Source: Rhizomucor pusillus
Taxonomy: Eukaryota; Mucoromycota; Mucoromycetes; Mucorales; Lichtheimiaceae
Direction of reading: 5' to 3'
Assembly (NCBI GenBank): GCA_900175165.2
Contig: FWWN02000624.1
Coordinates: forward strand, 109,939-173,938
DNA length: 64,000 nt
Below the pieces are notes generated by a model. That model had not been told where the DNA came from. It worked only from the letters and a program-made list of their open reading frames with translations, and ran no database searches. Position 1 is the first letter of the stretch. The number at the start of each line of letters is the position of its first letter. Below are positions 51,959 through 62,500 of the stretch, in pieces. The position numbers and the translations under genes were made by a program.

Positions 51959-52722
51959 TTATTCGCCTGTATCAATAGGTAATGCAGAGAAAGGAGGACC
52001 GGTATCAGGAATCCTTCGGAGCGCATCTACAAATATATCAATATCTGGTCCATTGACATCCATGGCGAATACGCAAATCTCTTATTCCGTATGCATTCTT
52101 TGCAAAATCTGAAAAACACTCGCAATAATATCTTCGCATTCGAAGACTTCTGATGAAGCAAAGCATCGCGTATTAGCATTTAGGAAGATAACTTGGTAAC
52201 GATCCATAAGTTCTAGACGCTTGACGCACGTATCCGTCTTGATATTTCGTATAGAATTCTTTTTTTCCTTTTGCTTTGATACCATTTCTTTCTAAAAACA
52301 TTGATTCCAATGGAAGTGACAAAATCCACCCTTCTGAATATCCACAGAATCTCGGCTTCTTTTTGGCGTTTTGGATCGCTTGCGGTATCATGCGTTTAAC
52401 ATACAGCCCCTTTATCCAGGAACTTGAGATTCCTACGATGGTTAACTATACGAAGCCATTTAGGCTGAGAATTGAAGTAAAGGTTAATACAACAGCAAAA
52501 TGCTCCGAGCAGAAGAGAGAAATGGAGAAACAGAGCAGCCGATGCATCCCAAGCTGAAACGCGAACGTAGTCAATTTCAGCGGGAGGACATTTGCCGTTG
52601 ATTGTCCACCTTGGGAGTACCTCAATATCTTGAGTGAACGATGCAGTGCTCTGCTGGACCGGCGAAGATTGATTTTGACTACATATTATCTGTTTCGTCC
52701 ATCCATAATAAAGTAGAGCCAA
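51959..52722 (-). pseudogene. Decayed gene of unknown function with in-frame stops
   Basis: Reading minus, protein-like text occurs in pieces. These are MALLYYGWTKQIICSQNQ with a hydrophobic segment (SAALFLHFSLLLGAFCCC), a stop at 52396, then KRQKEAEILWIFRRVDFVTS, a frame change, TDTCVKRLELMDRYQVIFLN, a stop at 52082, and EICVFAMDVNGPDIDIFVDA ending in PPFSALPIDTGE and TAA at 51959. Each piece is coding-like and the order is conserved, but at least two stops and one frame change interrupt it. Very short introns could in principle remove the stops, but none with standard length was found. The family was not identified. Confidence 0.45.
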
Positions 52723-53023
52723 TGCGTAAATTTTGTTAATTGGAAAATGCGCGACTGGGTCACGTGTTCAGCACGGACGTACGAAATTCAAATTGACCGA
52801 TGTGGAGAATCATTGCCTTCGATCGGTACAGCAAAAGATATGTATAACACGCTACGATTCATAGATATGTCATAGTTACTAAAACAAGGAAGAAAGATAT
52901 GTAAAAACATGAAAAAAAAAAATGAAAAGAGTTCAAAAAAATAAAAATTTAATATAATAAATTTTAAAAATCACGTGATTATATTTAATTGGAATACTTT
53001 TAATCCCAAAAAGCAACCAAGAA
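52723..53023. other. AT-rich gap before the tRNA
   Basis: The 301 nt contain strongly A/T-rich sequence (52900-52985) with no gene. It may hold upstream elements for the tRNA gene. Confidence 0.4.
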
Positions 53024-53096
53024 GCCCGGCTAGCTCAATTGGCAGAGCGTGAGACTCTTAATCTCAAGGTTGGGGGTTCGAGCCCCCCGTCGGGCT
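53024..53096 (+). tRNA. tRNA-Lys (anticodon CTT)
   Basis: The sequence folds as a canonical tRNA without intron. The acceptor stem gcccggc pairs with gtcgggc, allowing one G-T pair, with discriminator T at 53096. The D arm is gctcaattggcagagc, the anticodon loop is actCTTaa with stem gtgag/ctcaa-like pairs, and the T arm is tgggggttcgagcccccc. The CTT anticodon reads AAG lysine codons. The CCA end is not encoded, as usual in eukaryotes. Confidence 0.93.
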
Positions 53097-53334
53097 TGCT
53101 TTCCCAAAAAAGCAGCCGTTCGGAGTCTTCTTTTGCAAGTTTTTTCGGTGTGTCGTAACGCTAATCTTTTGCACTAGGAACCCACGAAGACAATCACACA
53201 GAAGGTACCATGAAGTAGAGGATAGATGGATGAATGCCTCATTATTCTTTTGTGCGTTTGCTTATTTATACCATGGTCAGTTTTACGGATATAAGATAAT
53301 AAGGGAAAGTCTATAAAATATAATATGTTGCGTG

Positions 53335-53607
53335 ATGGAAGTAATGTCGGAAAGGAGAAGTCCAAAGAAGAAGAGCGGTGCGCATGCGGCACGCTTTACG
53401 GTGAAATATCAAAAAGGAAACAACCAAGCCTGTGCACGACAGTCCCTTTTTTGGGATGTTTCAACGTTGTTTGCCCTGTTTATGATCACATTTCCATTAT
53501 ATTTGAGGACTCAATACAGAGGACTTTCAATCTATGGTGACTTGGTGACACTGCCTAGAGCGGGATCAGTGTCATTACACTGTTTGGCACACTTATTCCG
53601 AACATAA
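53335..53607 (+). CDS. Possible small membrane protein
   Basis: A frame of 90 codons starts MEVMSERRSPKKKSGAHAAR (ATG 53335), with a basic N-terminus and one strong hydrophobic segment, STLFALFMITFPLYLRTQYR. The last twenty or so residues are less protein-like and could be beyond a donor site (tatg|gtgact). It resembles a small tail- or signal-anchored protein, but no family is known. The gene could be spurious. Confidence 0.4.
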   Translation: MEVMSERRSPKKKSGAHAARFTVKYQKGNNQACARQSLFWDVSTLFALFMITFPLYLRTQYRGLSIYGDLVTLPRAGSVSLHCLAHLFRT

Positions 53608-53639
53608 GTAAGGAGCAGTGCTGCAGTTGCTATAAAACT

Positions 53640-54980
53640 TTTGATTCAATTTGTAAACTTACTGACTCCGGAGTCATCTTGGGTAAGCTGCCGTGCGCGC
53701 CAAACGTCTCTCGAAATATTTCATTAGCGGATGCCAGATTGTTCTTTCTTCAGAGTCAAAAGATTGGATACAGTTTCATCGTACATACCTGATATTATTT
53801 CTTCAATGTTGTCAACAAATCGTAACATAGTCTCGCTGGATACGCCTCTTTACAATCAAGTTCGTCTTCTATGACTACAGTTTAGCAGCAACGCGGAAAT
53901 GCTAATACGATGGCTCAAAATAACACTTACTACTAAAACACCGAAGAAGACTCTGTTGATGCTGATTGGGTCGCTGTTGACGAACGCGGCTTTGCAATCT
54001 TTATGTTTGATGATAGAGAAAGCGAGCCATCTGTGGGTGCATGGTGGAGGTCTCTTTCTAACACATGGTAGACGCTCCACACATCATTCGCAAAGTTTAC
54101 CGTCGACGTCGCTACGGATAGAAGCAACAATAGATTCCGCCTTAACAACTAGGCAAGGAGCTACATAGGCAATGTAAAAGTTTTTCTTCCGCCACCAGTA
54201 CCAGTCGACCCAGCCATTGCTAGCTCTTGTGGAAGTGTCCACTTGATCAGAATTCTGACGAGCCTGGCCATACAAAACTGCGGAGGCTGCCTCCAAAGTG
54301 AAAGTATTTAGCGTCCAAACTCTAGACTGCTCAGCTGGCCTCCTCCAAAACAAGAATGGTAGACGATACTTTTACCGGACTTAAAACACAGAGGTATATG
54401 ACAGTTACGACCAACACATAGCATTTGACACGAAGCTTCGTTACCTCTAACAAAGGAGAAAGATAACCCAAATCCTCTCGCTTCTATTGTATTCCGTGTA
54501 AGTCGCGAAATACCATATTTAATACATATTTTTTACGTGTTATTCACATATTTCTCTCAATACATTGACCGGAAGAACACCTATGGAACCTTTCCTCTTT
54601 GTCCGTTGCTCGAACAATCTGACGACTCATAGATGTCCAGTCCTATCCTTGTATATATAAAATTCATTTGCACGTCTCCAGAAGTTCCTTCCTCTGAATT
54701 TTCGTTGAATAAAGAAGATTACAGAAGCAGACATCCTTTCATCGATAGCAGTGGTTCCAACAGTCTCGTAGAATTACCGGGAGATCTTCGTCCTTTGGTC
54801 CATATTCTCCACTTATAAATTGTATATTCCGCATACTGATTTCCCATGGTGTTGAATGAGACACATAGCGAAATGCATGAACATAAGTCACCGAAAGTTC
54901 CGGAAGATATGGAGTCCACTCATCCCACAAAATATTGGAAAAATACGAAATTGATCTCGGCGCTAACAAAGCAACCAATC
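53640..54980 (-). other. Region with protein-like minus-strand fragments, unassigned
   Basis: Several minus-strand frames look coding but could not be joined. At 54739-54978 a frame reads VALLAPRSISYFSNILWDEW (membrane-like start) and ends CWNHCYR. At 54084-54353 a frame reads RRPAEQSRVWTLNTFTLEAA and WYWWRKKNFYIAYVAPCLVV. At 53933-54090 a Ser/Thr-rich tail is seen. They may be exons of one membrane-protein gene or decayed copies. I found no splice chain that keeps the frame throughout and no known domain. Confidence 0.3.
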
Positions 54981-55029
54981 CAATGATGACGATGACCTAC
55001 TTCGAACAGCACCTAATAGATAGCTACTG

Positions 55030-55299
55030 ATGCCCACGTTTCAAACTTCTGGACTCTTTGAACAACATGATTACTATTATCTACGCGGTGCAAAAATAAT
55101 ACAACAAAGGTTGATGGACATATTTATTCGAGATAATAACGCGATACTCACGAGCGATGTCAGCAAACTGCCAGCGCCAGTTCTATTCATGCAGCTCGCG
55201 CTTGCGCCAATAATTGGATGTCTTCTGATCCAGGAAGACATGGAGAGAGTTACGAACATCGGCAAAGCAGAAGTTTTGCGTATCCTCAAAAATCGGTAA
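55030..55299 (+). CDS. Fragment resembling the RTC4 C-terminal domain
   Basis: A frame of 89 codons (MPTFQTSGLFEQHDYYYLRG) ends in PVLFMQLALAPIIGCLLIQE and DMERVTNIGKAEVLRILKN. The pattern resembles the helical end of the RTC4-like domain known from fungal telomere-capping proteins, where a hydrophobic strand is followed by an acidic EDM motif. The rest of such a protein is missing upstream, so this is probably a fragment or a last exon of an unrecognised gene. The similarity is from memory and weak. Confidence 0.35.
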   Translation: MPTFQTSGLFEQHDYYYLRGAKIIQQRLMDIFIRDNNAILTSDVSKLPAPVLFMQLALAPIIGCLLIQEDMERVTNIGKAEVLRILKNR

Positions 55300-55541
55300 C
55301 GATGGGACCAATGTTCATCCTGCTATCGATTCTGATAGCGACGGTGAGAAAAAAAGTTGATGACTAGAACTTAGAATAATGTAAAAGAACTGAAACGGAT
55401 GTAATGAATGTAAACCGTGAAATGGTATGCGTCTATAGCTGCAATCAGAAGGTGGCGTTCCGTAACTGGTTGCATGATCCAGTTAAAAATGCATATGCTT
55501 GCAATCACAAAGACAGATTAGAGTTCATTTGATAATAACAT

Positions 55542-56609
55542 TTATTCACTTGTTTCTGGCTTGACGGCTTCTTTTCCTTTATCTGAAGATGCCATTTGCC
55601 AAGCGGGTATTCCAGGTCGGCCATTACCATTAAGTACGTATGAAAGTCGCGGGGACAAGCCGGAAGGGGTGGAAGGAGCAGCGCTGTCCGACGCAGATCC
55701 TCCTTGCTCTGTTATAGATGCTCCAGCTCGCCGAGAAATTAGCAACGACTTCAATGATTTAACCTCATTCTGTAAATCGTTCAGGACAGCTCCTTGAGCT
55801 TCCTTATTTCGATCCAGCATCTATTTTATATCCGTGAGACTAATATATCTCGCGAGAATAATACAATGATTTCCCTTACTTTTGGTACGATGTCTTTCAA
55901 AGACTCAACATCGCTCTTGACATTTTTAAATTCTTCGTCTCGCATGGCGTCATTTTGTTTGAGATCCTTCAAGACCTTTTCCAAACTATTTAATGATTCG
56001 TCGACTTTTTGTGATTGCTCTGTAACTTTTGTCAGAGTCTCGCTACTTTGCTCTTTAAGCTGCTTCAATGAATTCTCGACTGTTATGTGAAAAAATTCGA
56101 ACATTAAAATACAAGAAAAGAACGAAGCGGTTTAATCAATTGCAGACCTGCTTCAAATTGTGCATCCAGCTTCTCCTTGTCTTCTTCTAATTCTTTCTGT
56201 GTAGGCACTTGGAACCAAGGACCGAGTATCCGCTGTAATTCATTTTAAGATTCCATATTTCATTTTGCAACGCTGGTTGCATGCTTACTTTGGCCAGAGT
56301 CCACACGCCGTAACTTATTCCACCTGCCAAAACAGATGCCACAAAAATATCTCTCCAGTCATAGGACGGCCGTTGTGGTACTGGCGGCGGCATTGCTGTG
56401 TATACTGCTGGTGCCGGGGCAACCGTAGTCGCTGAGCTGGTTGCAGGCTGCACTGTAGTCTTCCCACTAACTCGTCCCATCGCTTCCTCAATTTCTTCCG
56501 CCGTCATTCCCTTGGACTCCAAAAAGGAGACCTTTTTTGCCAAAGGCGCCGATTGCACCTTTGGGTCGGACAGGAAGGACACAGCAGACTTAACTAGATC
56601 TTCGCGCAT
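55542..56609 (-). CDS. PEX14: Peroxin 14 (Pex14)
   Basis: Exons at about 56290-56609, 56150-56220, 55880-56090 and 55542-55820 on the minus strand. The N-terminus (MREDLVKSAVSFLSDPKVQS, then KKVSFLESKGMTAEEIEEAM) is the Pex14 helical domain that binds WxxxF/Y motifs in Pex5. A Pro/Ala linker and a hydrophobic segment (IFVASVLAGGISYGVWTLAK) follow, then a long coiled coil (QLKEQSSETLTKVTEQSQKV and onward). It docks cargo receptors on the peroxisomal membrane for matrix protein import. The C-terminus is Ser/Pro/Gly-rich. Domain order and size are those of fungal Pex14. Confidence 0.93.
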
Positions 56610-56688
56610 GCAGTAGAGAGTATGTAAGACGAAGGATTACTTAACCGTAATGTTAGTTAACGCTCCGCTACGAATCAGTCACGATTGC

Positions 56689-57877
56689 ATGATCCTCATT
56701 TCGCATCTTTCTTCCCCGTTCGACATGCTACTGGCAAATCTTTCGCGAGCTTCCCACGGTCGAATCTGGAGCCTATACTCCAGACGCTTTTATACATCGA
56801 ATAGATTAGCCAAAAAGAATGTTTTCATGTAAGTTTGTAGTATTTGAAAAGTGATGGAACGCGTAGCAGCTAAACTTGCGTGTCAGCACCGGTGCATCTT
56901 CAGGTATAGGAGAGGCATGCGCACGTGAATTCGCCAAGGAAGGTTCAAACTTGGTAAAGTGATCGATATGCATGTCAAAAAGTAGACGTGGATGCTCATT
57001 CTCTGAAAAGATTCTTGCTGCAAGGCGATTGAGTCGATTGGAAGCCTTAAAAGATGATATATGCAAAACTCACTCTGACATTGAAATACACACCATGGAA
57101 TTGGATGTGCGTGATAAACGTCGTATCGACGCGGCAGTTGCCAGTCTTCCAGTCAAGGATGAAATCGATGTTTTGGTCAACAATGCTGGCTTGGTCCTTG
57201 GTGTGGATTATCTCAAAGATGTGACCGAGGAAGCTTACGATACCATGTTTGATACGAACGTTAAGGGCCTTGTCTTTCTGACGCAAGCATTGCTGCCCAG
57301 CATGATTGCCAGGGGATCTGGGCATATCATCAATATCGGATCCGTAGCAGGTATGTATTGTGAATATTGCAAAATGTAGAAATTGCTCCGTTGAACAATC
57401 GATTTAGGAAAGCAAAGCTACCCTGGTGGGTCGATATATTGTGGTAGGTTTGCATCACTTATAGCTAAACGACCCGCTAAGATAACTCCATCTCCATTTA
57501 AGCTACAAAGCATGCTGTCGACGCCATCACCAAAGCTCTCTTGTATGAGTGCATGGAAACCCCCATTCGTGTTAGTCAAATTTGCCCTGGTCTGGTGGAT
57601 ACAGAGTTTTCTACGGTTCGTTTCCACGGAGACAAAGCCAGGGCGGACAGCGTGTACGAAGGTCTCCAGCCGCTTGTCGGTCAGGATATTGCCGAACTTG
57701 TCACTTTCACTGCATCGAGGCCACCTCATGTTAATATCTGTGATATGCTAGGTATGTCTCTACAGATAAGGTGGAAGCTTCTATCATCCAGATTTAGCTC
57801 ATTTGACCATAGTTTTCCCAACTGCTCAGGCAGATGCCAAGACAGCGCACCGTAAAAAGCAGAAAATTACTCAGTAA
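56689..57877 (+). CDS. NADP-dependent short-chain dehydrogenase (YdfG/YMR226C-type)
   Basis: Six exons (56689-56828, 56887-56953, 57011-57350, 57408-57443, 57503-57751, 57813-57877) give 298 residues. The Rossmann motif ITGASSGIGEACAREFAKEG is formed across the first intron. VNNAGLVLGVDYL, NIGSVAG and YPGGSIYCATKHAVDAITKA give the catalytic Ser, Tyr and Lys. ICPGLVDTEF and SRPPHVNICDMLVFPT are typical of the serine/3-hydroxy acid dehydrogenase subgroup. A start codon at 56689 adds a basic presequence-like leader (SRASHGRIWSLYSRRFYTSN), suggesting a mitochondrial form; an internal start at 56725 is possible. It oxidises serine or short hydroxy acids. Confidence 0.92.
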
Positions 57878-57882
57878 TGTAT

Positions 57883-58480
57883 TTATTCGAGCTTGTTGAC
57901 TTCTAACTTTGAAATGCGAAGAACGGTGTGGGTTTGCTTGTGTTCGATGGTGCGTTTGTAGTTCTTTCTTCTCTTCTTCTTGACGATGCGGATGAGTTTG
58001 CTTTTGGTTTGTTCGATGACTGTAGCGGTGATGTCGTAAAAGGATTCATTAACGTATGGACTACCCTTAACGGTGTAGTCTTTGCTACCGAGCTCGCGTA
58101 CTCTGTCCAGTTTTATTACGTCGCCGACCTTGACATCGTTCAATCGGTTAACGATAACTTTGTCGTTCTTTGTAATGAGGAACGGTCGTCCAGCAATTTC
58201 AGCAACTGCAAAGTATCGAAGCTGGTCCCGCAGCTTGTTTACCAAGCTCTTTGTTGTCGAGTCAATAGCAGCAGTTTGGACATTACGTCGGAAAGCTAAT
58301 GAAGAAAAGGAGTTAATGAAATGGACCTGGCAAAGTCCAATGGCAGCTTGAAAACTCACTCAAATTTGACAGGGCCGAGGACGCTAAAGATAACCAATGT
58401 CAAGAACTTCATCAATTCATGGACAATTGTTCCTTACCTCGTGCAGCCGCGGTTACACCCTTCAGTGCTGTCAAGATCAT
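57883..58480 (-). CDS. MRPL49: Mitochondrial ribosomal protein bL21m
   Basis: Three exons (58438-58480, 58360-58383, 57883-58295) give 159 residues. The N-terminus MILTALKGVTAAARASSALS is a short, basic, mitochondrial targeting peptide. The body shows YFAVAEIAGRPFLITKNDKV, VNRLNDVKVGDVIKLDRV and a basic end (KKKRRKNYKRTIEHKQTHT), which is the bL21 pattern that wraps 23S-type rRNA in the large subunit. Its stop is 5 nt from the stop of the dehydrogenase gene, and its start is 51 nt from the start of the LYR gene on the other strand. The 24-nt middle exon is notable. Confidence 0.93.
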
Positions 58481-58531
58481 GTAGGTTTACTGAAAGAGGC
58501 ACCAAGTGGCTTTGCGAACCATGGGTCCGTC
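58481..58531. promoter_or_regulatory. 51-bp bidirectional promoter between bL21m and LYR genes
   Basis: The two start codons are separated by only 51 nt on opposite strands, so transcription initiation must share this interval or lie inside the neighbouring transcripts. No motif was recognised. Confidence 0.5.
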
Positions 58532-59726
58532 ATGCCGGTCGAACTGAAATACTTTCCGCCTTCATGGCGTCGCCCGCTTTCCAAGGTCCACGACGGCAAT
58601 TGGCAAAGGAGACTCGTCAATTTGTACGTCAATTAAGTAGAAATTCAACTCTTATGCTTATCACTAAGGAATTGCACTCGAAAGACACTAAGTTTATATC
58701 GACACTTGCTTGCCGAAGCCAATGCTTTTCAGCAGCCAATACACCGACAGTTTTTGCGTGAACGAATACGGGAAAGATTCCGTTTCCACCAGAAAGAAAC
58801 CTCACGGAAAAATATCTTCAAATGCTTGGAAGAAGGTGTCAAAGTATGTCTGAGTAGATGTAGCAAAAGAATAAGTATCCTGACGATGATAGACGCTTGA
58901 CATGATGCGAACGGCAAAGGTCAATACTGTATATATGAATCGCATTAATGATCTTGCAAAAGCGAGAGCTGGACCTCTTAAGCATGTTGTACATAATGTA
59001 AGGTTTTACTCCTGTTGAAAGAAAAACATGGAAAAACAGAAGCATTCAGATACGAGTACTAAGGACCGTTTCCGCTTAGCTACGAAATATACCCGATGTA
59101 AGTTAGCACTTGCTGACTGTCTGGTGCCTTTTGAGAATACATCCTGAACCTATGCCTCAGCTAGAAAGAAGAGCTATTGCAGCTGCGGATATCCGGTCGC
59201 GCGCTTCACGGCGGCGCCAGCCTAGGAGAAGATATGCCATCGCAGCGTCTGGTGTTGTCTGCCGCTTGACAAAAATCAACACACCTACCTACAGATCGAA
59301 ACATTTCATAAAGAAGATTACGAGGAAGAAGCCGGCTCGATTCAGGAACCGTAAACATTATCAGGTTGCACTGACAGTAAAAGACTCCAATGGGTTTGAG
59401 TTCAAACGTGTACGAGGATGGAGGCAGCCTTTAAAGACGTCCATGATGATGAAGAAGAGAGTCAGGAAAGTGCTTCTTTGGCAGGAACGCGCTGAAGATA
59501 TGGAATGGTACCAAGAAATGATCAAATATGAACGAGAATTTCAAATGTCACTCGGTATAAAGCCTGATGACTACTCTGAATTTAGTAAGAAGCATTATCT
59601 TTTTCCATGACTGCTTGTCGATACTGAAATGCGATTACAGGGAAACAGATTACAAATGTTTGGAAGCGTACTGCCTCCCTTCGTTCTCGCCGATTTCGCA
59701 CGGAAGTTGAACCTAACGACTATTGA
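58532..59726 (+). CDS. LYR-motif protein with C-terminal basic extension
   Basis: Six exons (58532-58623, 58669-58843, 58893-58997, 59040-59097, 59174-59584, 59641-59726) give 289 residues in phase. A LYR motif occurs in LSLYRHLLAEANAFQQPIHR, followed by FLRERIRERFRFHQKE, the pattern of the Complex1_LYR superfamily. A long basic C-terminal part (KKITRKKPARFRNRKHYQVA, GFEFKRVRGWRQPLKTSMMM) is more than twice the length of standard LYR proteins. Such proteins assist assembly of mitochondrial complexes or iron-sulfur delivery with acyl-carrier protein. The join between exons 4 and 5 is the least certain. The bidirectional partner bL21m supports a mitochondrial role. Confidence 0.75.
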
Positions 59727-59775
59727 ATTGAAAATGTAATTGCTCTTGATCTACATAGCATTATCCTTCGAGGGG

Positions 59776-59918
59776 TGGATCAAGGGGTTGTGTTATCATC
59801 TGATATTCTATTTCGAGAGAATAAATTTCGTGTGGTTATATTTCTAAACTGTATCATCTTTGTAGAGAACGAGCGAGGAAAGGAAAGGGAGGTTGGGGGC
59901 GGACAACCCCTTGATCCA
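59776..59918. repeat. Short inverted repeat, MITE-like
   Basis: A 16-nt perfect inverted repeat: tggatcaaggggttgt at 59776-59791 and its complement at 59903-59918, enclosing about 111 nt. The outer flanks (gagg.. / ..cctc) extend the symmetry weakly. The enclosed DNA encodes nothing. A palindromic patch (gttcggcctacggcc) lies nearby at 59947-59965. This could be a non-autonomous transposable element or its footprint. Confidence 0.5.
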
Positions 59919-59993
59919 CTGATCCTCTCGGATAATGGCAATAGGCGTTCGGCCTACGGCCTCCGCCAAAAGAACCTACGAAGATTGCTAAAG

Positions 59994-61949
59994 CTACATC
60001 CTTGTTGGCCGACAAGAGATAGGGGGCAGAAGGTCTGCTAAGCTGGTTAAATGCGCGTTCAAGTCTTTGTTTCCAGTGATTTGCACAATGTTCTCATTGC
60101 CAAAGATATCTTTCACGCCATCTAAGATTTTTTGGAATTTGGATCCATTGTTGCACTTGATGGCTTTAAATAAATCCAGATTTCAATTGTTTGCCTTCCC
60201 AAACGCACATCGCCAATGCCTGGAACAGTCGCGAGATGGATCGTGCACTGCCGACAGTGCTATTGGAATCAACGTTTGCCAAGGTCCAAATTGTCACAGG
60301 TCGTAGTCTCAGATCGTTTGTAATAGCGCTGCTGGCACGGCGAAAATTATAGGTTGAAGGATCATGGAACTTGGACTTCAATTGTCTTAATTGGACAAAT
60401 TCATCAAAGGTATACAGCGGTTGGTTGTTGGGAGTGATCGCCGTCTTGCCATAATCGTTGACCCACTTATTTAATCGTATCCAATAAGCATCCATCCAAA
60501 AAGATTTGAGTTGCTTTGCTTAGTTGAACCTAATTGTACTTGATGGTCCAATCAATGGAACCTCGTCAGTGTCCAATCGAATGGTTGAAGCGATTAATGC
60601 ATTGAATGTTTTGGTTCCATGACGAGTTTATTGCTGTTGTCGTTGTTCAAGATGGTGATCTGCACGTGATTGTACCGGGTCCTGTCGTTGGGAAATGAAG
60701 GCAAACATTAGTCTCGGGTAAGCTTGAAACGTTCAAAGTGTCCATCCAAAGTTGGTATTCTTGCATAAACTTCAACCCAATTGAGTATGAGACATTTCCG
60801 TGATCAATGATAATGGCACTTTCCAAATCCTTGTGTAGTACTAGGACAACGATGGGCGTCGGGACCAATCCATGTTGAGCAATATGGACACTTCATCATC
60901 AAGTTCAACATACGGCCGCTTCAATTGTTGTAGATGCTGGTATCGGCTCGAGTTTAAGGTATGAGAGAGTAATAAGGTTGGGTAAGAAGACTGTTCATAT
61001 CATCGTAATATCGTTTTGTGGGGAGTTGAAACGATGTAAAAGAAGAATTAGGTATGTCATGATGTGCTTCAATCAATTTCATAATATTTTTCGGTATCCC
61101 CATCAGGTAATGTTCTTCGCCATGGTGATCAGTGCAAATCAATGGTTCAGCATCAGCCAGCTTTGATACAATACAGCCTTTTCTTGTTGTTCTGTTGATG
61201 CATTCCAACACCAAGACAAGCCATTAATGTAGTATGATGGAAACATCCTTCTCCATCAATAAATCCTACTATGGATTTCCCACGGAAATTGTACTTTCAC
61301 TTCTGGGTCATTGGCAAGGGACGAAGCATCGCCAAAAATAGCTCGTCGTCGACTGTTGTTTCTTTGCTTCCTTTGATGCCGTGAACACACTGACTCATAT
61401 GATTTTGAATCGGTCTGTATAAACATCTTGCTGATAGCATATTGGACAGTTGAAGTGTCATTCTTGTTCCTGAAAATGGTAATTGATGCTGTAAAAGAAG
61501 AAAAAGATGAGCAAAACAACTGTCTAAACTGTACAAAGGTTCCTTACTTTCTTCATAGGAGGGCGTGCAGCGTCGTTATAATCTCGGATGTGTTTTCGTC
61601 CGCTGGTAGTCTATATGTCTACATGATGTCTTGGGGGACAGTCCCCTCCTAAATGACGAGAGGAGTCCGGGATGACTACCAGAGATTGGGACATCGTAGA
61701 TATCGTAGGCGTCCGTAGATTTCTCAGAAGCGATCCTCTGTCTCGTTAGATGGAATAATTTTAAAGAACGTCGATTGATCGGCACAGAGACGGTAGCCCG
61801 ATTGTCTATCGATAGACATAAGGATATGAATGACCTCGATACGTCACTGTAATAAGTTTGGTATGAAATCGGTTGATATGGGATCGTAATGAAGAGCTGC
61901 TCGAGTAGATCTTATCACACTGTTTGCATTTGAACTGAGACGTTATCAT
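59994..61949 (-). pseudogene. Broken coding region with an N-terminal C2H2 zinc finger
   Basis: Minus-strand frames from 61949 to 59994 look like one protein cut by frame changes. The start (MITSQFKCKQCDK, then IYSSSSSLRSHINRFHTK) is a C2H2 zinc finger. Further pieces are INRRSLKLFHLTRQRIASEK, SGRKHIRDYNDAARPPMKK, RRRAIFGDASSLANDPEVKV, HGEEHYLMGIPKNIMKLIE, GLKFMQEYQLWMDTLNVSSL, RLNKWVNDYGKTAITPNNQP and, in another frame, CNNGSKFQKILDGVKDIFG. Some breaks can be introns (for example gtaagg at about 61547), but several (61806, 60166, 61214) are stop codons with no matching donor. The order and protein-like content argue for a decayed multi-exon gene, probably of a repetitive family. No domain beyond the finger is recognised. 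Confidence 0.5.
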
Positions 61950-62500
61950 GGTAATGACATAAAAAAATAGGTGCAAAAAAACGAGGTTTGTTGTCTTCAG
62001 CGCCATACTGGATTTTAAGAAGATGTTTGCGCTGTATAAGAATACACTTTGCGGCCTGGAAAGAGACAATTGTGGTGCCACATTTAATGTAGTCATGACG
62101 TATACGGTTTTGAGACTTACGATATTCGCATTCAGCGCATATTCAGCGCAAAGAATGCCCCAGGCAGCGAGAGCACAAATATGTGGTGAGCCATAGGTAG
62201 TGATTACCACTCCTAAATAAAGAATGTGAGCATGTTATGTATCAAAAATGTAAGAATTCCTTACGAAATTACTCTAAAGAGTAAAGTGAGGTATGTAACA
62301 AAAAAGGTGAAAAACTTATTCCCTTTATTGTCATGAAACCGAATCGTTAATAAAAATATAAATAACCCATCAAAAGCAGACAATAAAGAGCAACTTGCCT
62401 AACGTCTAGCTCCGCCACCCTCGTGGTTCCCATTCCTGTGTGGGTTCGTAACGCAAAAAAAGCGGTTACAATCACATTAAAAAAGAATGTGAGAACGCTA
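61950..62500. other. Intergenic region, nothing recognised
   Basis: This stretch between the degenerate region and the tRNA shows no convincing gene. The frame above the zinc finger (up to 62210) lacks protein-like character before the Met at 61949. Confidence 0.35.
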
